DNA of 64,000 nt from Rhipidocladum racemiflorum (taxonomy: Eukaryota; Streptophyta; Magnoliopsida; Poales; Poaceae): assembly GCA_036346355.1 (NCBI GenBank), contig CM070575.1, forward strand, positions 59,897,915 through 59,961,914. Reading direction: 5' to 3'. This document shows positions 1 through 10,892 of this stretch, piece after piece (the first letter of the stretch is position 1; each line of letters opens with the position of its first letter). The translations under genes and the position numbers were made by a program. The notes under the pieces are model-generated. The model made no database searches. It saw nothing but the letters and a program-made list of their open reading frames with translations, and was not told the origin of the DNA.

Positions 1-298
1 CATATTGTTTTTGCATTCAATAGTCGAAAAGATGGCACAGGACCGTGGGTGGATGTATGATGGCTGGGATAGATCTATGAATCACATGCAAGATTGGAAA
101 GTAAACACATAGGCTTTTCTGGATTGGGTTTTCTTCCCAACTCCTCCTGGTGGGTTAGCAAAGTGTCCTTGTGCTAAGTGTTGTCTTTTCTCTCGAGAGA
201 CGAAGACAGTGATGGTTGGCCACCTGTGCAAATTTGGCTTTATGCCGAATTACCATACGTGGTACGGACATGGTGAGCCACGGAGGAGAGAGACATCT
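1..298 (+). mobile_element. CACTA (En/Spm-like) transposon, internal fragment 1
   Basis: The stretch encodes the start of a CACTA transposase (next entry) and ends where an LTR beginning TGTCGGGG starts at 299. CATCT at 294-298 is the probable left target-site copy of that LTR element. The same transposon appears to resume at 4543 and to end at 40191 in a CACTA terminus. The 5' terminus lies upstream of the window. Assigning all three pieces to one element is inference from coordinates, shared orientation and the continuity across 4712/40012. Confidence 0.7.
32..298 (+). pseudogene. CACTA transposase N-terminus (transposase-associated domain), broken
   Basis: From the ATG at 32, one frame reads a domain with the features of the plant transposase-associated domain (PF13963 type). 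These are an N-terminal WMYDGWDRS stretch, a CPCAKC zinc-type motif, a VGHLCKFGF block and a final YHTWYGHGEP block. In CACTA elements this domain starts the transposase (TNPD/TPase) that cuts at the terminal repeats. A TAG at 110-112 breaks the frame after residue 26. The coding sequence is then cut at 298 by a gypsy LTR, so no catalytic domain is present. The frame is otherwise open. The family call is from recognition of the motif set. Confidence 0.75.
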
Positions 299-1889
299 TG
301 TCGGGGATTGGAGTATTTTTCACAAGGACCTTTTTGCCCCGACGGTCGATGCCAACCGACCATAAACAGCCTTGGTCGGGGTGCCCGAGAAAGGACTTCG
401 GATGACCCCATGCTCGACCACGAGCATGCTTGCCAACCCTCAACAAAACATGTTCGGCTACGGGCTTCAAAGACGAGTACGAGCAACCTTGCTCGGGAAG
501 GCGCCAATTGGTCGAACCGGGCCAAGGGAATGCCCGACAATGGCCGAAGGACGGGGTTAACCCACTAAACAGGAAAGTGGCGACCAGTTCACCAGGAATC
601 CAGGGAAGTTATATCAGAAGATCAAGCATGGTGAGAATCAAGGACACGTCAAAAACAGCAATAGGCGTGATCTTAGGGGTAGTTACCATTTGTAATTAGA
701 TAAACTCGTTATTTAGCCCCTCCCTCAATGGGAGAAGGAGGGAGACGCATACAGATACAAGCTTTCGATCACATACATATCAATACTCAATACCACTGGA
801 GTAGGGTTATTATCTCCACCGCGAGAGGCCCGAACCAGGATAATTCCCTCTGCGTAGGGGTGAAAACAGGACAGGAAATATCCGCCCGATCCGATCCCGA
901 ATCCGTTTAAAATCCATACCGATGTTATCCGTATCTGTATCCGGAAAATCCGATGTAATATGGGTTAGGATATCGGAAGAGCAATATCCAATCCGTATCT
1001 GAAAAATCTCATGTAATATGGGTTAGGATATGGGAAGAGCAATATCTGACCCGATATCCGGTAAATATCCGACCCGATATCCGGATAAAATCAGTTATTC
1101 TTCCATTAATTTGGTTCATTATTGGATAGATAGAGTAGTTGTTTGATACTGGCACTAAAAAACACTACTTTGTTATTAAGCGTGATGACATAATGCTTTT
1201 ACCTAAATTGATTTGTTCAACTTATTTGATAAACTTCTTTTCTATTCAAATTACTAGAATTAGTTGAGTCACTAAATTGAAGCATAGCAAATAAATCCGA
1301 GTAGTCCTTTTTATGAGAGAAGTCTATCTTCAGTTTGTCAGAATGTGACAATTCAACACTATTTAATATCTCCAGGAATTTATTCTGTAAGGTTAAGTTT
1401 GATGGAAGAGCTCCCCTTGTTCTCTATTTTCTTTATGTCTCGATCTCTCTCCTTGTATCCAACCCATTTGCACCTCTAACTATACTACTATCTTATGTTG
1501 AAATAATTATGACTTGAAGCTAATGTTGTAAGGTTAATGCTTCATTCTTTCTTTTACGTACACAATTATGCATTATACTACTATTCGATTATGATGTCCA
1601 ATCCCGACCCGAATTCGTCTGGTATCCGCTCCGTATTCGAATCCCGAATAATCCAAATTCGTATCCGTATTCGGGACATCCATATCCGACTCCGAATCTG
1701 GAAAAAAAATATGGGTTAGGATACGGGACGAGCAATATCCGCCCGTATCCGACCCGGTTTCACCCCTACCTCTGCGTCTCCCATTGCTCGAGCATCCTTC
1801 GGACGCCAATCCTTCATAGGTGAAAGGGCCTCGGTTGATCCCTCATTCAACAAGTAAGCTCGGTGGGGCCTATTCCCCAATTGTCGACA
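299..1889 (+). repeat. 5' LTR of RIRE2-like gypsy element D1, interrupted by a hAT element
   Basis: The LTR starts TGTCGGGGATTGGAG and ends CCCCAATTGTCGACA. Removing the hAT insert and one target copy leaves 669 bp, which matches the 670 bp LTR at 23345-24014. Shared blocks include the GGGGTAGTTACCAT region, the ACTGGAGTAGGGTTATTATC region and the final CCTCATTCAACAAGTAAGCT region. The two LTR ends are themselves imperfect inverted repeats over about 15 bp. The matching 3' LTR is missing because the element is truncated at about 4542. Confidence 0.85.
855..1768. mobile_element. Ds-like non-autonomous hAT element
   Basis: It is 914 bp, begins TAGGGGTGAAA and ends TTTCACCCCTA, so the terminal inverted repeats match over 11 bp. 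It is flanked by exact 8 bp target duplications CCTCTGCG at 847-854 and 1769-1776. Ac/Ds ends are TAGGGATGAAA, so this belongs to the Ac-like hAT group. The interior carries many repeats of a GGATATCCGACCCG / GATACGGG type near both ends, as expected for transposase-binding subterminal repeats. No transposase frame is present, so it would need an autonomous partner. Confidence 0.9.
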
Positions 1890-1911
1890 GCTGGCATTGT
1901 TCGTGGGGATC
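1890..1911 (+). other. putative primer-binding site of D1
   Basis: Directly after the LTR comes a GCTGGCATTGTTCGTGGGGA-type stretch. The other copy (minus strand, 22197-22215) reads GCTGGTGCCGTCCGTGGGG at the same place. The position right after the terminal CA is where the minus-strand primer tRNA binds. The tRNA is not assigned, since this is not the common TGGTATCAGAGC form. Confidence 0.5.
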
Positions 1912-1948
1912 GACTGTGTCGAACTCCGTCTGTGAAGAGTCCCTAAAG

Positions 1949-4542
1949 ATGCCGAATTCCGGAGACACCCGCCACCTTAGTACCTTCGATGATGTCGAAG
2001 ACGATGATACGTACTATGCCAATGATGGTGTGGCCGGTGTGACCGATCCAGATGGACACACCGAAGCCAGGAGCATTTCCCCAGTAGCTGCAGCACGAGA
2101 GCGATTTCTTCACTCTCAGTGCAATGCCCTCGAAGATGCCGAGGATGATGATTACGATGGGCTCCATGATGGTTTGGATATTCCAGACCATATTGAGCTT
2201 GATCAGGAGACAGCATCGCGGGGAGACACCATGATGTCCCCTACACGATCGTCTTACTCCCGCAATGTTAATATGGCGGGAAGCAACGCTGACCTCGAGA
2301 TGGAATACTCAGGGATGGCTCGTCAGGATCGCTTTGAGGTGGTCAGACACCACTTGGAAGCATCCTTAGACAAGACCTTGGTGAGCCTCCGACGCCAAGC
2401 TCGTGGGAAACAGATTTCCAAGCAGGGGGTCACTGCCCACGGGAATTCCCATGGAAGTCGCACCCCGGAGCATGCACCCGCACGACGCCCGAGCTCGCCT
2501 CTGCCCCTTCTTCAGAACCAGGAATGACTGCAAGCCTTAGCGGCGGTCGTGCGCGACCTCCAAAACTTCCCCGAGAAGGTAGACTTGGAGGCAATGGGTG
2601 CGGTCGTGGCTGATGATCTGGAAAAATTGGCCGCGGACCTAAAGATCTCAAATCCGCCATGTGGCGATAGAGCCCAGAGCATTTCCCGAGGACACTGGGA
2701 GCATACCCCGATCTGCTCCCACCGAGAGGAGCTTCGGAGTCTCGATCGGAAGGAACGTAGGGTGATCGACCTACGTCACGAGCACTCTCGGAGTATTTCC
2801 GGAGCAACCTCGAGATACCACGGGGATGCTTGCCCTAACCGCGAGCATTTTGAGCGCTCCACAACGGAACGATCCTCAACGCACCGGCCTAGGGAAGTTT
2901 TCTCCCAGCTTGGCCCACACGTTACCACGCGAAATAGCGATGGTTAGGGTGATCATCGCGACCGGAGGAATCGCTGTGACGCTTCTGTTTTCGGATGCTG
3001 GGCGTTCACGAGCTCCCTCCGAAACGTCTCGTGGCCAAACAAGTTCAAGCCCGGGCACATCGAGAGATTCAATGGGACCCAGAACCTGGACGAATTTCTC
3101 TCGATCTATACCACTGCGATCTTGGCAGCAGGAGGTGATGAGGGAGTCATGGCAAACTTCCTCCCAACGGTCCTCGATGGGGCCGCACGGACTTGGCTTT
3201 TTAATCAAAAGGAAAGATCAATCCGCTCATGGAGGCAACTCAGCGTTGCGCTTTGAGCAAACTTTCAGAGTTGCTACATTCGCCCGGAGAAAGAGCGCGA
3301 TCTCGAGCGCTTGATTCAGACAGAGGGCGAGACTCTGCGACAGTTCATTCAGAGATTTATTCAGGTTCAAAATTCGATTCCAAACATCTCGGACGAGGCT
3401 GTTGTCCGAGCTTTCAAGTTTGGGGTGTGAGATGTTCGCTTCACGCAGGACTTGGAGATACACCCAGACCTAACAGCCTACGAGCTTTTCTGCATGGCCG
3501 ATCGGTATGCGAACGCCGATGAAGCCGTCCAGTGGAAGAAGATGCTAGACGAGGGCAAGCTACCACCTCAACCCAGGTTGCAGGCCTCCACGAGCAAGAA
3601 AGGCTCGAACTTCGTGGAGAAAAGGATCAGGAAGAAAAAGAAGAAACAGCCTTCGCCAAATATAGTTGCCGCGGTCGAGCAATAGCAGCCTCGGGCATCC
3701 CATCCACAATGTCGAGGGTTCAATAATCGAGGCAGGGGGCGGCCATTTCAATGTCGCAACGACAAAGCTCGTGACGACCAGGTACCTCCACCAAACAACC
3801 AGTTCCGCCCGCTCCATCAGGCGCACGGGCACGACCTGTGAAATTGCCGAACGTGGACCTTCCGCCTGGAACAGTTCTACAACGACAAGGGGCCCATGCC
3901 AACGCTCCCGGAGCAGGGCGAGAACTGCAAGGGCAAGCAACCAGCTGACGAGGATGATGAAATGGAGTATCAGAAGCCCGAAAACCACATTGCAGTGATA
4001 TTCGGGGGCTCATCCGCCTACAAGTCCCATCGGGATTTGAAGGAGGCCGCTTGGGAAGTTCATCATGTCATCCAGGGTAAGCCGCCCGTGCAACAGCTCA
4101 AGTGGTCCGAGCTGTTCGTCACTTTCTTCAAGGATGATTGTCCCCTTGGAATGACCAAATCGCAGAAACTCCCAATGGTCGTGAGCCCGACCATCAGCAA
4201 CACCACGGTGGCCAGGGTGCTCATCGACAGCGGGAGCTCCTTGGATTTGATCTCAGCAAAGGTCCTGGATGAGATGCAGATTCCTCGATCCAAGATCAAA
4301 AATATAGCAGTTCCCTTCGACGGGATTGTTCCGGGTACTTCGGTCAAGCCCCTTGGCTAGGTCGTTTTGCCCGTAACCTTCGGGAGTCTGAGCAACTTCC
4401 GAACAGAGATAATCACCTTCGAGGTAGTCAACTTCGAGTCAGCCTACAATGCTATTCTCGGTAGGTCGGCTCTGGCCAAATTCATGGATGCCACGCACAA
4501 TGCGTACCAGTGCTTAAAGGTCCCTGGCCCAAATGGGGTAAT
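1949..4542 (+). pseudogene. Ty3/gypsy (RIRE2-like) gag-protease, seven nonsense codons, 3' truncated
   Basis: Translation from the ATG at 1949 stays in one frame to about 4542 and is broken only by stops at 2525, 2945, 3254, 3428, 3683, 3839 and 4358. The N-terminal part is acidic and serine-rich. The Retrotrans_gag core lies near 3030-3480, with WPNKFKPGHIERF, LSIYTTAILAAGG and a TWLF motif. A lysine-rich stretch (KRIRKKKKKQ) precedes a degenerate zinc-knuckle (HGHDL, stop, NC). An aspartic protease follows with VLIDSGSSLDLIS near 4220, active-site D-S-G intact. Gag would form the particle and the protease would process it. The homologous minus-strand copy at 14873-22157 supports the whole order. 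After about 4542 the sequence switches to CACTA DNA, so pol and the 3' LTR are gone. Confidence 0.85.
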
Positions 4543-4712
4543 AACCAAAAGGGGTGAAATTTGCTCAAATGTTGCCTTACAAAAAATTACATCAGGGGCA
4601 GCTATGCCTTGCCCCGCCGCTTGGCCTGGAGAATTATACATTGAGTATTTACGTCAGTCGGGGCCTGGCCGACATAAATAAGTGCCATGTCAGCTCCACT
4701 CCAGCCGGATGT
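4543..4712 (+). mobile_element. CACTA transposon, fragment 2 (subterminal region)
   Basis: The segment contains TATTTACGTCAGTCGG followed by GGCCGACATAAATA. This is an inverted motif pair that recurs several times at 40030-40175 next to the CACTA terminus. It stops at GATGT (4708-4712), the target copy of element C. The text continues directly at 40012 with GATGTGGACTACTATTCC. The left border is the truncation point of D1. Confidence 0.75.
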
Positions 4713-5194
4713 TGTCGGCATACTTTATTTGGGGGTACCCTCTTCGCCGTGACCAACACAAGATAGCTCGGCGATCAGGCCCCTCTTGCCGAGCACCGGC
4801 CCACCTGGCGGCAAGGCGACCAGGCTAGCAAGTGGACGGATGACCAGGCTGGCGACTAGGCTGGCGACCAGGTGGGCGACCGAACGAATGACCAGCCGGG
4901 CGACCAGGGCCTTCCTGCCAGGTGTCAGAACACATGATGACCGAGCAGAAGGGTAGGCGACCAAGAAGCGGAAGACCGAGGCTTCGCCCGGAAGCCTCCT
5001 CCTTCTTGACATGCTATGTTAGGGCCATTAATTGCGAGGGCGGACAGTCCCACTGGCGCCTCGCGCCTTCCCCAGACAAAGATGGGCAGCCGCACGAAGA
5101 GTAAGGCGGGGATACAAGACTAAAGAAACAAGTGTAATAATAATTTATGTATCAGCGTGATGTCACCCTCTCACCTACCCGAGCCGGCCCTGTC

Positions 5195-5202
5195 TATATA
5201 AG
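5195..5202 (+). promoter_or_regulatory. TATA box in the 5' LTR of element C
   Basis: TATATAAG lies in a GC-rich context about 325 bp before the insertion point in the LTR, a normal position for the LTR promoter. Transcription would start roughly 30 bp downstream. The start site is inferred. Confidence 0.6.
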
Positions 5203-5519
5203 GGAGCCCCGGTGCATGGAGAGGGGGGAGAGCAAGCCCGATAGCCAGACGCCTTGTAGCCATATCCACAGATAGCAAACAATGACCTGGCAGGACGTAG
5301 GGCTGTTACTCACATTGGGGGCCCGAACTTGGGTACATCGGTGCACGGTTCGTTCTTCTCCTCTCCGGCGCCGTTCGCTTTCCCTTCCCCTCGCCCGCCG
5401 GCGCTAAGCGCGAGCTCCTCGATCTCTGACCACCGGGATACTCTGGAAGGGATCTTCGGGAGTTCCGCCCGCAAAAGCACCCCTACCGAACTAACAATCT
5501 CCCTATGAGAGATAGCCTA

Positions 5520-8500
5520 TGTAACACCCCAATTTTTGCTTTTCATGAATTTAATTGAAATTTTACACTTTTGAGAATTTTTGGAATTTTCTGGAATTTA
5601 TTTGGATTTAATTTGAATTTATTCCCTTTTGAGATAATTAAATAATTAAACATTTCAAATAAAGTTTTATTGGAAATATTTTATTTGAGTCCAAAATGTC
5701 TCAAAGTATTTTCTAGAATTTTTCTAGAATTTTTCTGATTATTTTGCTATTTTTCTTGAATTATTTGAATTTCTAGAAATTATTTTAATTATTAAATCGC
5801 TGGAAAATCGAGTCAGTTCCGCTGTTCACCCGACCGAACCCGAGTCAGACTCGAGTCCGAGTCCGACTCGAGCCCGACTCGAACCACGTTCGAGCCAGAC
5901 CCGAGCCCAACCGAACCCTAACCCCGCGACCGTCGGATCTTGATCCAACGGTCACGATTGCGCCACGTCACTCAATCCGAATCCCCATCGGATTCCACCG
6001 CCGTAGATGAGTGGGCCTCGTTTCAGGCAAGATTCACGGACGTCAAGGTCAGTATTTAAGTCCCCGAGCCGCGCGTTGGATAGAGCTTTCCGAGACGCAC
6101 CTAAACCCTAAAGCACCGCCGCAGGACTCGCCGTCGTCTAGCCAGGGGAGCTCGCCGTAGTTGGAATCGTGCTCCGCTGCCTTTCTTCGCCGTTTCCCGC
6201 CGCGTGAGTGCCCAGATCCGGAACCGCCATGACGAGACGCGTCGGAGGGTACCACTCATCTCGCCGGAATTGCACCAAAACGCCGTCGGGGTCATCATCG
6301 TCTTCGTCTTTGGCAACCCCAGCTCCGCCGTAGCCATCGCCGAACCCGCGAAGCTTCTCTGCCATTGGATCTCCATCGAACGGCCGAGATTCATACACGT
6401 CACCCGTGAGTAATCTTCCACGTTGCAGTCTAGATCTAATCTCAACCGTTGGATCTAGATCCAACGGCTTAGACTAAGCCACGTAGCCCGTAAACCATCG
6501 TGCTTAGATTAGATCTAGACCGTTAGATCTAGATCGTACGGTTAAGAGTATCCCACGTTGTAGCAACACATGCAATCCCAGAAGTTCGATCAAGATCGAA
6601 CGGTGAGGATCGAGCCACGTGCCGAGCGCCGGGTCATGCCATGTCGCCCCCAGCGATGCGGTGAAACCCGATCGGATCTCAGTCGTCCGATTCAAATCGA
6701 ACGGTCCAGATTGACCGCGTTATTTCCAAACGCGTGAGGTTAGATCTGATATGGACCGTTGGATTCCAAACCAACGGCCCAGATCGTGCCACGTGCACAG
6801 GAACCGGACCGGCGAGGTCCACGCGGGAGCGCCTGGTCGTCGCTGACGTCAGCGTGACATCAGCGTGGGGCCCGCGTGTCAGCGGCTCAGTCACCCGTGA
6901 CGTCATGCTGATGTCACGGTGGGGCCCACGTGTCAGTCCGCTCGGCCGAGCCGTGCTGACGTCAGCGCTGGCGTCACCAGAGTGCGTCCCGCGTGTCAAT
7001 GACACGTACACCCGTGGATCGAAGCTGAACCGTGGACCGAGTCCATGGACCGGATGACGTAATGTTGACGTCATAATTCGATTTTTCAATAGAAAAATAA
7101 TTCGATGGAAATTCGATTTCCACGCTGATGTCATGCTGACATCATAAATCGGGTTTTTCAATAGAAAAATAAATTAATTCGGTTTATTCTTTTATTTGAA
7201 TTTTCAAACTTCAAACGCTTATAACTTTTGCATTTTAACTCCGATTTGGGTGATTCCAATTTATAAATTTTTATAAAATTGAGCTCTACATAATGGTGAA
7301 TTTTATTTAATTTTTGGACATAAGTTTTCTCTATTTATATTTATTTAATTGATTTTTCAAACTTTAAACGAGTATAACTTTTGTGTTTTAACTCCGATTT
7401 GGACGTTTCAAATTTCTAAAAATCTATAAAAATGTGCTCTCTCTGTTTATGAACTTCATTTAAATTATTGGACACTTTTTGTCTACTATTTAATTATTTA
7501 TTGCTATTTGCACGCGTTACGAGTAGACGTTGAAGTGCCCGAAGGCTTCGAAGGTGAAGTTTTGACCTAGGAGCTAGCTCAAGACCAAGACCAAGTAATT
7601 TTTGAAGGGAAGTTATGCTTTGATCATATTGCTCCTATTTTTGAAAATTAGTTTGATTTACATTATTGCATGCTAATTTAATTAGAAATTGTTTAAATTA
7701 TTTATGGGAATGAGATAAATGCCAAATTGCAGTATGACACCTTGATAAATTAAATTATGTGCCATGAACCCTTGTCACCCTAGTTGTGAATATGTAGTTG
7801 GACATTATTAAGTTGCCAACATTGGGTACTTAGACCGTCGTAGTATATTGCTTAGACCTGCTACGTGCACAAGACATGATTTTGGACTATCAAATGTTAA
7901 TATTGACTTAATGAGATATTGAACCTGTTTTGGAGAAGTATCATGTGTTGTGATTGTTGATGGCACATGGTGCATGGTAATCAACTGGGTTTGATAAATA
8001 GATTTAGACCAGGGCAAGTGGCAAGAATGATATGGTGGGCCATGAGTGGCACCGGGAATGTCGTTTTGGTTCTCCGGGTAGTCTTGCCCTAGTCACCCTA
8101 AGGACTTAATCTTGCAAGCCTTTGATCTGAGTCAAACGTGCAACCACATGCCTGTAATGGGACGGACCTAGTTGAGTAAGTTACTAATAACTTGCATGTG
8201 GTGCCTCGGGGTGTCAACTACACCTTTTGTGTAGCTTGAAAGGGGAGCGTACCAGGGCTATGGCAAGGTACCCGTCCAACGGTATGTCGGTGCCATACTT
8301 TGCCTCTGTTAAGGGAAGGGATGGTGTATGACAAAAGCCAGAGAGGTTCACTTGTTTAGTTTGCGGTCTCTGAAAGGCTTTGTTACAATCACTCGCCTTT
8401 GTGGTGTTTGACTGTATCTTGTGGGTAAAGTGCATAACCTCTACAGAGTGTACAATCTATTCGAATAGCCGAGTCCACGGTATTGGACACTGCTCGGGGA

Positions 8501-9157
8501 TTACAGTCAAGGGTTAGACTTTCATGAAAACAACTTGGACATGAAAAGTTTGGTTGGGTTTATTGATGACGTTGATGGAAATGTGGATTAGGAAAGGGAA
8601 GAATGTTTACTTAACTCCTGGAAAAGTTAGTGATATTATCTTTACTTTTACTGCTTTCGAATCTACTTATGCTACTTGTTAAATGCTATTTTACTGCAAA
8701 TGTACCTGTTAGCCTATCCTTTGAACTAAGCCATGCATGTAGAATATTAGTTTGCATTCTGTGCATGACTTGCCGAGTACCAAGTACTCACCCCTTGCAA
8801 CAATACAACACCAGTTGAAGAAGAAGCGACGCCATCTTTGGAGGAAGAACTTCAGGAGGAACCGTCTATCTAGGGATCAAGCCCAGTCAGTTGCCTGTGG
8901 TATACTGGATGGCGCCACGTTGATGCTTTCATTACGCTGCAATTTATTTCCTTTAATAAGTTTTCGCCTTGTGTGGCGTATCTTTGTAACTTGACTATAA
9001 GGTCGAGCAACCAGTTTGGTTAATTAATTAAAGCACTTTACTATTTCGTTGAGTATGATTGTGATATTTACCGATGTTGAGACTGTGTGCACTAGCATGA
9101 TCCTGGACTATTGCTGAATACACAGAGGGCCCGGATTTGCAAATTCGGGTCCCGACA
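5520..9157. mobile_element. Long LTR, copy 1 (solo LTR)
   Basis: It is 3638 bp, begins TGTAACACCCC and ends GGGTCCCGACA. Exact target copies GCCTA flank it at 5515-5519 and 9158-9162. It is the reverse orientation of the copies at 10250, 15431 and 27464, which begin TGTCGGGACC. No gag, pol or second LTR is present, so it reads as a solo LTR of a gypsy family with very long LTRs; RIRE3/RIRE8-type elements have LTRs of a few kb, but the family name is a guess. It carries palindromes at 5930-6785, TGACGTCA motifs at 6844-7072 and a duplicated AT-rich block at about 7200-7480. Confidence 0.85.
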
Positions 9158-9184
9158 GCCTACCGACCGAAAATGCCGACAGGG

Positions 9185-10249
9185 GCATGCCAGGTAGGGG
9201 GCTACCGGTTGGTTCGTTCAAACATCCCTCTGGTTGATCCTGATCTTCCGCTAGACGAAGCCGCTTGTCTGGTGATGGCAGGTTTGCACTCTCTGCATCC
9301 GGAGGCGGTGAAGGCTAGCAGCGTCCAAGGCACATCCCAGCTCTCTCACCGGATGGGTAGTCATCTCACGCTGCCCCCACAAGGGGGCAGGGGCATCCCA
9401 TGGCTCAGCCAGGACACCCGGTTCGGCGGCGGCTGAACCTAGAGGCGGCCACTCCGGCCCAGAATCTGCACACCGTTCGTCTCCTCCTGGACCACCCTTC
9501 GGTGGGACTCGTGGGAGACGTCCTGGCGGCGCCGTGGATTCGGGACCTTGCCGGGCTCGTAGAGGCAGCCCAACTTCGGGTTGGGACGCCCACTCGATCA
9601 AGTACCATTGGCACCTCTTGGTCTGCAGTGCGTGCTGATCGCGTCCAGGCTTCCAGTCTCCCGAGCGGGGAGCGCTCTGGCCAGGAGGGCTAGAGCAAAG
9701 GTAAGGATACGCGAGACCTGGGTCCCAGCTCCACAACGAACCGTGAGGACCTGGGGGCTCCTCTGGAGGACCATCACCTGCAGCGTGGCGGTGATCTGCA
9801 CGATCATTTGCAACGCCGCCGTGCACAGGGGCGGGGACGCGGCAAGCGGGTGGCCCCTGGGAATGAGAGCTCCTCCCATGAGTCTCACTTTCGGAGGAGG
9901 GAGGAGCTCCCCTCCTCCGGCTCTTCGGGGAGTCGGAGTCCGCACTCTCCGGCACGGTCTCCGCGCCTGGGCTCGGACGAGCGACCTGACTCCCCCTACG
10001 GCATCGGGTGTCAGGCGTTTTCCCGACGGCTGCGCCGTGTGGCGCGGCCTGAGAGATTTCGCCCGACATCCCTTGAGAAGTACGATGGCACCACCAACCT
10101 AGAGTAATTCCTGCAGATCTATACCACAGTGGTGCATGCCGCTGGAGGGTCCAATAAGGTCATGGCCAACTACTTTCCAACGGCCTTGACCGGGTCCGCC
10201 CGATCTTGGCTGTTGAACCTCCCGTGGGGCTCAGTACGCTCGTGGGGGA
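9185..10249 (+). pseudogene. gag of element C, N-terminal part, broken
   Basis: After the LTR and a primer-site-like GGGGCATGCCAGGTAGGGGG stretch, the region encodes a decayed gag leader. From 9808 one frame gives an Arg/Ser-rich segment ending RPTSLEKYDGTTNLE, a TAA at 10105, then FLQIYTTVVHAAGG, VMANYFPTALTG and SARSWLLNLP. These are hallmarks of the plant Retrotrans_gag core. Upstream frames contain several stops and probably frameshifts, so the true start is unclear. The sequence is cut at 10249 by a long LTR and the following part of gag is absent from the window. Confidence 0.75.
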
Positions 10250-10892
10250 TGTCGGGACCCGAATTTGCAAAGCTGGACCCTCTGTGTATTCAGCACTAGT
10301 CCAAGATCACTCTAGTGCACACAGTCTCAACATCGGTAAATATCACAATTATACACATCGATAATAGTAAAGTACTTTAATTAAAATAACCAAACTGGTT
10401 GCTCGACCTTATGCTCAAGTTACAAGAGTACACCACACAGGGCGAAAACTTATTAAAGAAAATAAATTGCAGCGGATTAAAAGCATCAACGTGGCACCAT
10501 CCAGTATACCACAGGCAACTGACTGGCTCACTCTCTAGATAGACGGTTCCTCCTGATGTTCTTCCTCCAAAGCTGGCATCGCTTCTTCTTCAACTGGTGT
10601 TGTATTGTTGCAAGGGGTGAGTACTTGGTACTCAGCAAGTCATGCACAGAATACAAACTAATATTCTACATGCATGGCTCAGTACAAGGAATGTTTCATT
10701 GTTCATTTGCAGTAAACAGCAATTAACAAGTAGCATAAGTAGATTCGAAAGCAGTAAATGTAATGATAATATCAATATCTTTTCCAGGAGTTAAATAAAC
10801 ACTCTTCCCTTTCCTAATCCACATTTCCATCAACGTCACTAATAAACCCAACCAAACTTTTCAAGTCCAAGTTGTTTTCATGAAAGCCTAAC

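Larger units (their letters stand above)
4713..9181 (+). repeat. 5' LTR of element C (interrupted)
   Basis: LTR sequence is 4713-5519 plus 9163-9181, about 826 bp once the inserted long LTR and one GCCTA copy are removed. It starts TGTCGGCA and ends ATGCCGACA. The last 50 or so bases match the 3' remnant at 39960-40011. It contains tandem CGACCAGGCTGGCGAC-type repeats near 4800-4900. Confidence 0.85.

Noticed and set aside
2876..3208. Minus-strand frame of 110 codons over D1 gag
   Set aside because: Antisense shadow of gag; the sense frame has the recognisable Retrotrans_gag motifs.
9251..10069. 272-codon minus-strand frame opposite element C gag
   Set aside because: A shadow of the GC-rich gag region; Pro/Ser/Gly-rich and unlike any gag or pol domain.
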